Assembly: GCF_002954225.1 (NCBI RefSeq)
Contig: NZ_PPTH01000015.1
Span: forward strand, 62,001 to 126,000
Source: Arthrobacter ruber
Lineage (GTDB): Bacteria > Actinomycetota > Actinomycetes > Actinomycetales > Micrococcaceae
Direction: 5' to 3'
Length of the DNA stretch: 64,000 bases
In this document: positions 1 through 7,743 of the stretch, one piece after another
Layout of the letters: each line of letters opens with the position of its first letter
Position numbering within the stretch: position 1 is the stretch's first letter
The notes under the pieces: generated by a model
The model's input: only the letters and a program-made list of their open reading frames with translations
Databases searched by the model: none
Told to the model about the DNA's origin: nothing
Made by a program: the position numbers and the translations under genes

Positions 1-27
1 GACCCGCTGCCTCCGCAGCCGCCCGAG

Positions 28-1257
28 ATGCGGCAGCCCGAGCGCGCCGACGACCGGACCGATGTCCCGTTCGCGCTGCGCGTCGCCGCCTCGTGGTCCT
101 GGCGGCTGGGGCTCGTGATCGTGGTCGGCGGCGCGCTGATCTACCTCCTGACCCGGATCTCCCTCCTCGTCATCCCGCTCATGATCGCCGGGCTGGTGGC
201 CGCACTGCTGCTGCCCGTCAAGACCGCCCTCCGGCGTCGAAGGGTCCCCAACGGGCTCGCCGTCGCGATCACGCTCCTCGCGTTCTTCGGCCTCATCACG
301 GCGGCACTCCTCCTCGTCGGGCGTCAGCTCGCCCTCGGGCTGGCGAGCCTCGGAGGTGAGGCCCAGACCGGCGTGCAGCAGATGCTGACCTGGCTGTCAC
401 AGGGCCCGCTCCAGCTCTCGGCGTCGCAGATCGACCAGTACCTCCAGGACATCGGCAACGCGGTCCAGAGCAACAGTGCCTCCATCCTCAGCGGGGCGCT
501 GTCCTTCGGCACGACGGCAGGACACGTGGCCGCGGGTACGCTCCTCACGGTGTTCGCGCTGATCTTCTTCCTGCTCGACGGCGGCCGCATCTGGCGCTTC
601 CTCGTGGGGCTCGCCCCGAGCCGTGCGCGCGCGGCGGTCGACGGCGCCGGCCGGCGCGGCTGGATGTCCATGGCCAGCTACGTGCGCGTGCAGATGCTCG
701 TCGCGGCCGTGGACGCCGTCGGCATCGGTGTGGGCGCGGCCGTCATCGGCGTTCCGCTGGCCCTGCCCCTCGGCGTGCTCGTGTTCCTCGGCTCCTTCAT
801 CCCCATCGTCGGTGCCCTCGCCACCGGTTCCGTGGCGGTCCTGCTGGCCCTCGTGGCCAACGGCTGGGTCAATGCGCTCGTGATGCTCGCCATCGTGTTC
901 CTGGTCCAGCAGCTCGAGGGGCACGTCCTCCAGCCGCTCGTCATGGGGCCCGCCGTCGCGCTCCACCCGCTCGCCGTCGTCCTGGCCGTCGCGGGCGGCA
1001 CGCTCCTGGCCGGGATCCCGGGCGCCCTGTTCTCCGTGCCGATCCTCGCGGTGCTCAACACATCCGTCCGTTACATAGCGCACCGGGCCTGGGAATACGA
1101 TCCCGTGGTGGCTCGGGCCGGCTGGCCACGCGCCGGAGGGTCCGTCATTAGCGGGCCGGCGGCATCGGAGAGAGGATCTTCGCCGTCGCCGGCCAGCACC
1201 CCGGGACCCTCCGCCGCCGAGCAGGCGCCAGCACTCCAGAGAGAGACCTCCCAGTGA
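28..1257 (+). CDS. AI-2E family transporter (membrane permease)
   Basis: Polytopic membrane protein with about eight hydrophobic segments spread between residues 25 and 345. It carries the family hallmark near residues 290-305 (QQLEGHVLQPLVMG), which is typical of AI-2E/PerM/YdiK-type permeases; the substrate is unknown and autoinducer export should not be assumed. The C-terminal 60 residues are Pro/Ser/Ala-rich and probably cytosolic. The frame is open back to base 1 and no Shine-Dalgarno sequence precedes the ATG at 28, so the true start may lie left of the window. Its stop overlaps the GTG start of ilvA by four bases (GTGA), so the two are probably cotranscribed and translationally coupled. 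Confidence 0.85.
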   Translation: MRQPERADDRTDVPFALRVAASWSWRLGLVIVVGGALIYLLTRISLLVIPLMIAGLVAALLLPVKTALRRRRVPNGLAVAITLLAFFGLITAALLLVGRQLALGLASLGGEAQTGVQQMLTWLSQGPLQLSASQIDQYLQDIGNAVQSNSASILSGALSFGTTAGHVAAGTLLTVFALIFFLLDGGRIWRFLVGLAPSRARAAVDGAGRRGWMSMASYVRVQMLVAAVDAVGIGVGAAVIGVPLALPLGVLVFLGSFIPIVGALATGSVAVLLALVANGWVNALVMLAIVFLVQQLEGHVLQPLVMGPAVALHPLAVVLAVAGGTLLAGIPGALFSVPILAVLNTSVRYIAHRAWEYDPVVARAGWPRAGGSVISGPAASERGSSPSPASTPGPSAAEQAPALQRETSQ

Positions 1258-2609
1258 CCGAGCAGACCGTGACGAACTCCACCGCAACCCCCCGGACCAG
1301 CCGGATCCCCGGCGCGACGACCGGCGCGAGCCCCGGCGCCGTCACCGTGCTGGAGATCCCCGCCGGCACCGACCTCCCAGTGACCCTGGCCGATGTCGAG
1401 GCCGCGCACAGGACCCTCGAGGGCGTCATCGCCCGCACGCCGATCGAGCAGTCGAGAGCCCTCGGCCGCCTCACCGGCTCGCCCGTGTCCTTCAAGTGCG
1501 AGAACCTGCAGCGCGCCGGGTCCTTCAAGGTCCGCGGCGCGTACAACCGCATGGCGAAGCTCAGCGAGGCCGAACGTGCGCGCGGCGTCGTCGCGGCGTC
1601 GGCCGGCAACCACGCCCAGGGCGTTGCCGTGGCCGCGGCCCGCCTCGGCATCTCCGCCCGCATCTACATGCCCCTCGGGGTCGCCCTGCCGAAACTCGCC
1701 GCGACGCGCGGCCACGGTGCCGAGGTGGTGCTGCACGGCTACAACGTCGACGAGGCGCTCGCCGAGGCCCGCAGGTACGCCGACGAGACCGGCGCCGTCT
1801 TCGTCCACCCGTTCGACAACGTGGACGTGGTGGCGGGCCAGGGCACGGTGGGCCTCGAGATCCTCGAGCAGGTGCCCGACGTCGACACCATCCTCATGGG
1901 CGTGGGCGGCGGGGGACTCCTCGCCGGGGTGGCCGTCGCGGTCAAGGAACGGGCCAGGGAACTCGGCCGGACCATCAGGATCATCGGGGTGCAGGCCGAG
2001 AACGCCGCGGCCTACCCGCCGTCCCTGGCCGCCGACGCCCTCGTGCCCCTGACGAAGGTCTCGACCATCGCGGACGGCATCGCCGTCGGGAGGCCCGGCC
2101 AACTGCCGTTCTCGATCATCAGGGAACTCGTGGACGACGTCGTGACGGTCAGCGAGGACTCCCTCGCGCGGGCGCTCATCTTCCTGCTGGAGCGGTCCAA
2201 GATGGTGGTGGAACCGGCCGGCGCCGTGGGCGTGGCGGCCCTGCTCGACGGCAAGCTCACCGAGAACGGGGCCCAGCCCGGCAACACCGTCGTGGTGCTC
2301 TCGGGCGGGAACATCGACCCGATGCTCATGCTGAAGGTCATCCAGCGCGGCCTCGCCGCGGCGGGCCGCTACCTGGTGGTGCGGATGCTGCTGGACGACC
2401 GCCCCGGCTCCCTCGCCACCATCTCCCGGATCATCGCGGAGTCGGACGCGAACGTGACAGGCCTGGACCACACGCGGGTGGGCGGATCCATCAGCATGGG
2501 CGACGTCGCGATCACCATCAACATGGAGACCAAGGGGGAGGAGCACTGCGAGCAGGTGCTCAGCAACCTGCGCGCCGAGGGCTTCCAGCCGGTCGTCATC
2601 CGGGGCTGA
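1254..2609 (+). CDS. ilvA: Threonine ammonia-lyase with C-terminal ACT domain
   Basis: PLP-dependent enzyme that deaminates L-threonine to 2-oxobutanoate, the first step towards isoleucine. The fold type II core shows the Schiff-base lysine at K92 in GSFKVRGA, the SAGNHAQG substrate loop (residues 116-123) and the glycine-rich phosphate loop GVGGGG (217-222). An ACT-like domain occupies about residues 375-451, as in the single-ACT form, where it serves feedback control. The GTG start at 1254 overlaps the preceding stop and has a GAGAGAG stretch upstream. Residues 1-42 are poorly conserved, and a second GTG at 1380 lies just before the conserved region, so the shorter start is possible. Confidence 0.93.
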   Translation: MTEQTVTNSTATPRTSRIPGATTGASPGAVTVLEIPAGTDLPVTLADVEAAHRTLEGVIARTPIEQSRALGRLTGSPVSFKCENLQRAGSFKVRGAYNRMAKLSEAERARGVVAASAGNHAQGVAVAAARLGISARIYMPLGVALPKLAATRGHGAEVVLHGYNVDEALAEARRYADETGAVFVHPFDNVDVVAGQGTVGLEILEQVPDVDTILMGVGGGGLLAGVAVAVKERARELGRTIRIIGVQAENAAAYPPSLAADALVPLTKVSTIADGIAVGRPGQLPFSIIRELVDDVVTVSEDSLARALIFLLERSKMVVEPAGAVGVAALLDGKLTENGAQPGNTVVVLSGGNIDPMLMLKVIQRGLAAAGRYLVVRMLLDDRPGSLATISRIIAESDANVTGLDHTRVGGSISMGDVAITINMETKGEEHCEQVLSNLRAEGFQPVVIRG

Positions 2610-2617
2610 GGACCGTC

Positions 2618-3205
2618 ATGCAGCCGCTCGCACGCCGGGCGCAGGCCGGGCTCGTCACCGTCGCCGTGCTCGTCGGCGCGATGTGGGTCGTGTTCGGGCT
2701 GAACCTCGTCCTCGGGAATCTCCTGGTCCGCACCCTGGGCATCGCGCCCCGCCGGATCGACGGGCTCGACGGCGTGCTGTTCGCCCCGCTCCTGCACGGG
2801 GGCCTCGGGCACCTGGCGGGGAACACCCTGCCGCTGCTGGTCCTGGGGTTCCTGGCGTTCCTGGAGGGCGCGCGGCGTTTCGCGGCGGCCGTCGGCATCA
2901 GCTGGCTCGCCTCCGGCCTCGGGACGTGGCTCTTCGGCGGAGGACTGACGATCGGCGCCTCGGGCGTGGTGTTCGGCCTGTTCACCTACCTGATCACGCG
3001 TGGGTTCTACAACCGCGACTGGCGGCAGATCCTCCTCGCGGGGGTCCTGTTCGCCGTCTACGGGTCCATCCTGTGGGGCATCCTGCCGGCGTTCGGGTCC
3101 AACGTGTCCTGGCAGGCGCACCTGTTCGGGGCACTCGGCGGGGTCCTGGCGGCCTTCCTGCTCAAGCGGAAGCGGCCCGCCCCCGAGGGGACGGACCGCT
3201 TCTGA
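2618..3205 (+). CDS. Rhomboid family intramembrane serine protease
   Basis: A 195-residue polytopic protein with six predicted membrane segments. The catalytic dyad is visible: Ser115 in GASG at the start of one helix and His168 in the last helix (WQAHLFG). The supporting H60-x4-H65-x3-N69 motif of the oxyanion region is also present. Rhomboids cut single-pass membrane proteins within or near the bilayer; the substrate here is unknown. The ATG at 2618 follows ilvA by only eight bases, so it is probably the last gene of that operon. It converges with greA, whose stop lies 13 bases downstream. Confidence 0.88.
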   Translation: MQPLARRAQAGLVTVAVLVGAMWVVFGLNLVLGNLLVRTLGIAPRRIDGLDGVLFAPLLHGGLGHLAGNTLPLLVLGFLAFLEGARRFAAAVGISWLASGLGTWLFGGGLTIGASGVVFGLFTYLITRGFYNRDWRQILLAGVLFAVYGSILWGILPAFGSNVSWQAHLFGALGGVLAAFLLKRKRPAPEGTDRF

Positions 3206-3218
3206 CAGGGCCGCGCGG

Positions 3219-3710
3219 TCAGCCTGCGTACGGCGTGGCCGAGATGATCTCCACCGTGATCTGCCGGCCGTTGGGCGCTGCGTACGTGACGGTGTCGCCG
3301 GCCTTCTTGCCCTGGATCGCCGCACCGAGCGGTGACTTCTCGCTGTAGACGTCGATGTCCGTGTCGCCGGCGACCTCGCGGCTCCCGAGCAGGAAGTTCT
3401 CCACGTCGCCCGCGATCTTCGCGGACACCATCATGCCGGGCTCGACGACCCCGTTGTCCGCCGGGGCCTCACCCACGTGCGCGTTGTTGAGCAGATGCGT
3501 GAGCTGCCGGATCCGGGCCTCGGCCTTGCCCTGCTCCTCCTTGGCAGCGTGGTACCCGCCGTTCTCCTTGAGGTCGCCCTCGGAGCGTGCCTGCTCGATG
3601 CGGGCGACGATCTCCGTGCGGCCGGGACCGGACAGGTACTCGAGCTCGGTCTTGAGTCGGTTGTAGGCCTCCTGCGTGAGCCAGGCGACCGGTGCGCTGT
3701 TCGTGGACAC
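3219..3710 (-). CDS. greA: Transcription elongation factor GreA
   Basis: GreA enters the secondary channel of RNA polymerase and stimulates cleavage of backtracked transcripts. The 163-residue protein has the N-terminal coiled coil with the acidic tip (GDLKENGGYHAAKEEQ, about residues 45-60), where Asp and Glu coordinate the catalytic magnesium, followed by the FKBP-like C-terminal domain. The Asn-Gly-Gly in place of Asn-Ala-Glu at the tip is a variant I associate with actinobacterial GreA. Translation starts at GTG 3710, preceded by AAGGAG at a spacing of seven. It is probably monocistronic. Confidence 0.95.
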   Translation of the reverse strand: MSTNSAPVAWLTQEAYNRLKTELEYLSGPGRTEIVARIEQARSEGDLKENGGYHAAKEEQGKAEARIRQLTHLLNNAHVGEAPADNGVVEPGMMVSAKIAGDVENFLLGSREVAGDTDIDVYSEKSPLGAAIQGKKAGDTVTYAAPNGRQITVEIISATPYAG

Positions 3711-3906
3711 GGATTACTCCTTCGATACGGCCGCCACCGTGGTGGAGGGGCTGATGGCGGGGCGGATGGTGGTGGAGACACCACCCGCGGCAAGCAAACA
3801 CCCCGCCTCGTGGGACCGGAGGGCCGGTACCCGGTGAAGCGGGGCTAGGTATCGGTCCAGTCTAGAGGGGAGGGGGCCAGAACCCAAGAGAGCCGCGGGG
3901 GAGCGC

Positions 3907-4341
3907 TCAGTCCTCGGCGATCCAGCAGGCGTTGACACCGCCGGACACCGCCGGCGAATCGGTGCGGATGTCGGCGCGGTGCGCCGTCGTGCCGCCGCCG
4001 TTCGCTCCGTCCTCGGCACCGTTCGGCCCGATGGTCACCACTTTCCAGCCGACGACGGCGTAGTTCTCGCTGAGGACCTGCACAGCGCACTGCGCCGTGG
4101 CCGAGCGGTCCTTCGTCACCTCGAAGTCCACGCTCGCGCGACCGTCCGCGATGAGGGAGAAACCCACGTCCTTCGACGAGACGTCGGGGCTGCCGGAGGT
4201 GAGGGCCATGGCGGCCACGGCGGCCACGGCTGCGAGGAGCACGGCGATGATCAGCGTCCGCGAGCGGCCCATCTTCTTCCGGCGCTTTGGGGCGCCGTAG
4301 CGATTGGCTAGGCTTGGGGGTGACGTCTGGGCGGAGCTCAC
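3907..4341 (-). CDS. DUF4307 membrane protein
   Basis: A 144-residue protein with a basic cytosolic N-terminus, one membrane helix at about residues 28-48 and an extracytoplasmic domain containing two cysteines (in AQCAVQ and NACWI). This layout and the position next to mca match the actinobacterial DUF4307 family, whose function is unknown. The GTG start at 4341 touches AGGAGG with no spacing, which is unsuitable for a Shine-Dalgarno. A TAAAAT box (4353 to 4348) sits exactly six bases before the start, so I read this as a leaderless transcript. It is divergent from mca. Confidence 0.75.
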   Translation of the reverse strand: MSSAQTSPPSLANRYGAPKRRKKMGRSRTLIIAVLLAAVAAVAAMALTSGSPDVSSKDVGFSLIADGRASVDFEVTKDRSATAQCAVQVLSENYAVVGWKVVTIGPNGAEDGANGGGTTAHRADIRTDSPAVSGGVNACWIAED

Positions 4342-4353
4342 CCTCCTATTTTA
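4309..4353. promoter_or_regulatory. Divergent promoters of DUF4307 and mca
   Basis: On the minus strand TAAAAT (4353 to 4348) lies six bases before the DUF4307 GTG. On the plus strand TAGGCT (4309-4314) would start a transcript near 4320 towards mca. A GTG in frame with mca occurs at 4320, so a longer leaderless Mca is possible. No good -35 box is visible on either strand. Confidence 0.5.
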
Positions 4354-4415
4354 CCGTCCGTCCCGGGCGGCCACCTCCGGCCGCCCTCCATCCCCCGCAG
4401 ACCCAGGAGCACGTG

Positions 4416-5336
4416 TTGCCGAGCCAGGATCTTTCCCGTGTCACCCGTGAGGGCTTCCGCCTCCTCGCGGTCCATGCCCACCCCGACGACGAGTCGAGCA
4501 AGGGTGCGGCCACGATGGCGGGCTACGTCGCGGCCGGCGCCGAGGTCATGGTCGCGACGTGCACGGGAGGTGAGCGGGGCTCCATCCTCAACGCGGCGAT
4601 GAACGACGACGCCCACGCCAAGCGGGACCTGGCGGGCCTCCGCCGCGTCGAGATGGCCCGCGCCGCGGCCGAGCTCGGCGTGCAGCAGCGGTGGCTCGGG
4701 TTCACCGACTCGGGCCTGCCGGAAGGGGATCCGCTCCCTGACCTGCCCGCCGGGTGCTTCGCTCTGCAGCCCCTCGAGCAGGCCGCGGCACCGCTGGTGA
4801 AGCTCGTGCGCGAGTTCCGCCCGCACGTGATCCTCAGCTACGACGAGAACGGCGGCTATCCGCACCCCGACCACATCATGGCGCACCGGATCGCCGTCGA
4901 GGCGTTCGAGGCCGCCGCCGACCCGCAGCGCTACCCCGGGACGGGCGAGGCCTGGAGCGTGTCGAAGCTCTACTACGACCGCGCCTTCAACCCGGAGCGG
5001 TTCCGCGCGCTGCACTTCGCCCTCGAGGAGGCCGGCCTGCAGTCGCCCTACGCCGAACGCATCGCGCAGTGGCTGGAGGCGGACGCCGAGGGCCACCAGC
5101 CCCCCGCTCCCGTCCATCCCACCACCACGCAGATCGACTGCGGCGACTTCTTCGGGCACCGCGAGCGTGCACTGCTGGCGCACCGGACGCAGGTGGATCC
5201 CGAGGGCTTCTTCTTCGCCGTCTCGGTGGAACTACAGCAGCAGGTCTGGCCGTGGGAGGACTACTCCCTCATCACCTCGCGCGTGGACGCCCCGCTCCCC
5301 GAGGACGACTTCTTCACCGGCATCACGCCGGACTAG
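4416..5336 (+). CDS. mca: Mycothiol S-conjugate amidase
   Basis: Zinc amidase that cleaves mycothiol conjugates of toxins or drugs to a mercapturic acid and GlcN-Ins, part of mycothiol-dependent detoxification. The LmbE-type metal site is visible as HAHPDDES (residues 20-27, TTG counted as 1) and PHPDH. The long conserved stretch around ESSKGAA and TGGERGSILN separates Mca from the deacetylase MshB. The length of 306 residues fits the family. TTG 4416 was chosen because AGGAG (4405-4409) precedes it by six bases; GTG 4413 and a leaderless GTG 4320 are alternatives. Its presence indicates a mycothiol-making actinobacterium. Confidence 0.92.
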   Translation: MPSQDLSRVTREGFRLLAVHAHPDDESSKGAATMAGYVAAGAEVMVATCTGGERGSILNAAMNDDAHAKRDLAGLRRVEMARAAAELGVQQRWLGFTDSGLPEGDPLPDLPAGCFALQPLEQAAAPLVKLVREFRPHVILSYDENGGYPHPDHIMAHRIAVEAFEAAADPQRYPGTGEAWSVSKLYYDRAFNPERFRALHFALEEAGLQSPYAERIAQWLEADAEGHQPPAPVHPTTTQIDCGDFFGHRERALLAHRTQVDPEGFFFAVSVELQQQVWPWEDYSLITSRVDAPLPEDDFFTGITPD

Positions 5337-5361
5337 GTCCTCCCGACATTTCTATCCCGCG

Positions 5362-5367
5362 TAGAAT
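5362..5367 (+). promoter_or_regulatory. -10 box TAGAAT for a leaderless transcript
   Basis: TAGAAT ends five bases before an in-frame GTG at 5373, and no Shine-Dalgarno is present. It lies 25 bases after the mca stop and gives the small membrane protein gene its own promoter. Confidence 0.5.
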
Positions 5368-5372
5368 TGAGC

Positions 5373-5771
5373 GTGGCGGTCATCCCACCCGCCGCGATCC
5401 CCGAAAGTGGTGCATGCGTGTTCCTTGACCTGGCCCTGGCTGCAACGACGACGCCGTCGGGGGACCCGACGCTGAAACCGGGCCTCGACCCGGCCTCGGT
5501 CACACCCGGGACCCTCGGTTTCCTGGCGACCCTGTTCGTCGTCGTGATCGTGGTCTTCCTCATCCGCGACATGGTCAAGCGCATCCGACGGGTCCGGTAC
5601 GCCGCCGAGGTGGAGCAGGCCCGCGTCGAGCGGGCCGCGGCGGGCGGCGCCGCCCGGTCAGGGGCTGACGACGCCGACCTGCGCGGTCCGCAGGACGGCA
5701 GCGGCCCGGGTGGCACGGACGGCGTCGGCCGGCCCCTGCCCGGCGGGAAGCACGGCCCGGACAACCGCTGA
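5373..5771 (+). CDS. Small single-pass membrane protein, unknown function
   Basis: A 132-residue protein (from GTG 5373) with one strong membrane helix at about residues 47-65 (FLATLFVVVIVVFLI), then a basic RDMVKRIRRVR stop-transfer segment and a hydrophilic Gly/Asp-rich cytosolic tail. I do not recognise a functional domain. It lies between mca and trhA and converges with trhA 19 bases downstream. GTG 5373 is preferred because of the TAGAAT box; a GTG at 5418 just before the hydrophobic part is the alternative. Confidence 0.6.
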   Translation: MAVIPPAAIPESGACVFLDLALAATTTPSGDPTLKPGLDPASVTPGTLGFLATLFVVVIVVFLIRDMVKRIRRVRYAAEVEQARVERAAAGGAARSGADDADLRGPQDGSGPGGTDGVGRPLPGGKHGPDNR

Positions 5772-5790
5772 GCTCCGGCCGGCCGGACTG

Positions 5791-6543
5791 CTAGGCGCGG
5801 ACCGGATCCAGGACCGCGAGCATGATCGCGATGAAGTGGGCCGCGAACGCCGCCACCGTGAAGGCGTGGAAGAGTTCGTGGAACCCGAACACGCGCAGGG
5901 AGAAGTTCGGCTTCTTGATCCCGTAGAACACGGCGCCGGCGATGTACAGGATTCCGCCCACGCAGATGAGCACCGCGGCGGGCAGGTCGGCGGCGAAGAA
6001 GTCGGGCATGTAGAACACGGAGCCGAGGCCGAGCGCCACGTAGATCGGCACGTACAGCCAGCGCGGCGCATCCACCCACAGGTTCCGGAACAGGACCCCG
6101 GCGACGGCCCCGCCCCAGATCACCCACAGCAGGGTCTCCGCCTTGTCCCGCTCCAGCAGGGCCCAGGCGAGCGGCGTGTAGGACCCTGCGATGACCAGCA
6201 TGATGTTCGTGTGGTCGAGGCGCTTGAGGACCACCTTCACCTTCGGGCTCCAGTTGCCCCGGTGGTAGACCGCGCTCACGCCGAAGAGCAGCATCCCCGT
6301 GAAGGCGTAGATGGCGGAGGCGACCCGCAGCCCCGGAGTGGGTGCCAGCGCCACGAGGACGATGCCCGCGGCGACGGCCAGGGGCGTGGCGACGGCGTGG
6401 ATCCACCCGCGCCAGAGCGGCTTGACCGCCAGTGCGTCGGCGAGGGGGCCGGCCATCGAGGACACGGCGTCCTGGAGCGCGCTGTCGCGGCTGCCCGCGG
6501 GTTCCGAGGGGCCCGGAACGGGATCCGGGAAGCGCGGGGTCAT
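5791..6543 (-). CDS. trhA: Hemolysin III family (TrhA/PAQR-type) membrane protein
   Basis: A 250-residue, seven-helix membrane protein of the hemolysin III/PAQR superfamily. The conserved metal-site motifs are visible: S-x3-H in SAVYHRGNW, LDHTNI, and the C-terminal HELFHAFTVAAFAAHF with spaced histidines. Family members act as membrane hydrolases or membrane-fluidity regulators; haemolytic activity should not be inferred. The N-terminal 30 residues are hydrophilic. TAGAAT (6555 to 6550) sits six bases before the ATG, so the transcript is probably leaderless. Confidence 0.85.
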   Translation of the reverse strand: MTPRFPDPVPGPSEPAGSRDSALQDAVSSMAGPLADALAVKPLWRGWIHAVATPLAVAAGIVLVALAPTPGLRVASAIYAFTGMLLFGVSAVYHRGNWSPKVKVVLKRLDHTNIMLVIAGSYTPLAWALLERDKAETLLWVIWGGAVAGVLFRNLWVDAPRWLYVPIYVALGLGSVFYMPDFFAADLPAAVLICVGGILYIAGAVFYGIKKPNFSLRVFGFHELFHAFTVAAFAAHFIAIMLAVLDPVRA

Positions 6544-6549
6544 GCCGGA

Positions 6550-6555
6550 ATTCTA
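6550..6555 (-). promoter_or_regulatory. -10 box TAGAAT of trhA
   Basis: TAGAAT on the minus strand with a six-base gap to the ATG at 6543, matching the leaderless pattern seen at many genes in this window. Confidence 0.5.
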
Positions 6556-6748
6556 GCCCACGGCGCCGTCGCACCAGGACGGCGGCGGCACGGCCGCTGA
6601 CCGTTCCGGCGACGGATGGAGGCGGGTACACGGCAACTGCCGGTACGGTTGGAATACGGTAGGACGAGGTACCGGGGCGCAGGCGTCCCGGGTCGAGATC
6701 GCCTCCGGCCCCGGCCGGAGCTTCGAACCAGGGGGAGGGCAGCCGCGC

Positions 6749-7516
6749 GTGACGTCGAAGTTCTCCGGAGTGGGCTACAGCTTCTACGAACGCAGGCTGC
6801 AGCGGAACCTCGCGCCCGAGCGGATCCCGCACCACATCGGCGTCATGGTCGACGGCAACCGTCGGTGGGCGAAGCTCGCGGGCGCCCCCACGAGCCACGG
6901 GCACCAGGCCGGCGCGGACAAGATCCACGAGTTCCTGGGCTGGTGCGAGGAGCTCGGCGTCGACGTCGTGACGCTGTACATGCTCTCCACGGACAACATG
7001 GGACGGCCCCAGGAGGAGATCGACCAGCTCCTCGACATCATCGCCAACACCCTCGACCGGCTGGGGGAGAGCAACCGCGTGAGGGTGCAGCCGGTCGGCG
7101 CCCTCGACCTGCTGCCCGACGACCTGGCGGAGAAGCTCGTGGGCCTGGCGGCGTCCACGGAGAAGATCGACGGTCTCCACGTCAACGTGGCGGTGGGCTA
7201 CGGTGGACGCCGCGAGATCGTCGACGCCGTCAAGGAGCTGATGCGGGACGCCGCGGGCCGGGGGTTGTCCCTCGAGACCCTCGCCGAGGAACTGACGGAC
7301 CAGCACATCTCCTCCTTCCTCTACACCCGCGGACAGCAGGACCCGGATCTCGTGATCCGCACCTCGGGCGAGCAGCGGCTGTCGGGCTTCCTCATGTGGC
7401 AGAGCGCCTACAGCGAGTTCTATTTCTGCGAGGCCCTGTGGCCCGATTTCCGCCGGGTCGACTTCCTCCGCGCCCTGCGCGACTTCGGCCGCAGGCAGCG
7501 CCGCTTCGGCTCCTGA
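6749..7516 (+). CDS. uppS: Isoprenyl (cis-prenyl) diphosphate synthase
   Basis: Cis-prenyltransferase that condenses isopentenyl diphosphate units; the family makes Z-farnesyl or undecaprenyl/decaprenyl diphosphate, the lipid carrier for cell wall assembly. The catalytic Asp35 lies in VMVDGNRRWAK, and the C-terminal RTSGEQRLSGFLMWQ and EFYFCEALWPDF motifs are complete. RTSGEQRLSGF rather than RTGGEQRLSNF resembles, from memory, the short-chain mycobacterial enzyme Rv1086, so the product may be short. Length is 255 residues. The GTG start has a strong GGGGGAGGG about nine bases upstream. Confidence 0.9.
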   Translation: MTSKFSGVGYSFYERRLQRNLAPERIPHHIGVMVDGNRRWAKLAGAPTSHGHQAGADKIHEFLGWCEELGVDVVTLYMLSTDNMGRPQEEIDQLLDIIANTLDRLGESNRVRVQPVGALDLLPDDLAEKLVGLAASTEKIDGLHVNVAVGYGGRREIVDAVKELMRDAAGRGLSLETLAEELTDQHISSFLYTRGQQDPDLVIRTSGEQRLSGFLMWQSAYSEFYFCEALWPDFRRVDFLRALRDFGRRQRRFGS

Positions 7517-7591
7517 GTGTTCACCGGCCCTTCATGAACGACACGGGGAAGGGGACTGCGCAGGCCCGGCCGACGGCGTAGGGTCATCCCA

Positions 7592-7614
7592 TCGGCGGAC
7601 ATCCGATCCGCCGA
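7592..7614. repeat. Perfect 8-bp inverted repeat upstream of the PhoH gene
   Basis: TCGGCGGA (7592-7599) and TCCGCCGA (7607-7614) are separated by seven bases. No T-run follows, so an operator or mRNA structure is as likely as a uppS terminator. Confidence 0.45.
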
Positions 7615-7712
7615 CGGAAGGCCGCTGATGACGCCGATGGTGCCCTGCATCTCGTACGAGTCGGGGAGGCCGGCCGGCCTCCTGGCCGGATTGCCCACCC
7701 CCCCTACGAATT

Positions 7713-7730
7713 CGGGGTGCTTCCACCCCG
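7713..7730 (+). promoter_or_regulatory. Hairpin just upstream of the PhoH ribosome binding site
   Basis: CGGGGTG and CACCCCG form a perfect 7-bp stem around a CTTC loop. It ends three bases before the purine-rich ribosome binding region of the PIN-PhoH gene, a position where it could affect translation initiation. Confidence 0.4.
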
Positions 7731-7743
7731 GAGCGGAGTTCAT

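Noticed and set aside
4342-4347. AGGAGG directly before the DUF4307 GTG read as a Shine-Dalgarno
   Set aside because: Spacing is zero. TAAAAT six bases upstream explains it as the spacer of a leaderless promoter.
5333-7306. Long minus-strand frame covering trhA and part of the prenyl transferase region
   Set aside because: Only the trhA reading (5791-6543) has family motifs; the longer frame runs through noncoding and antisense sequence.
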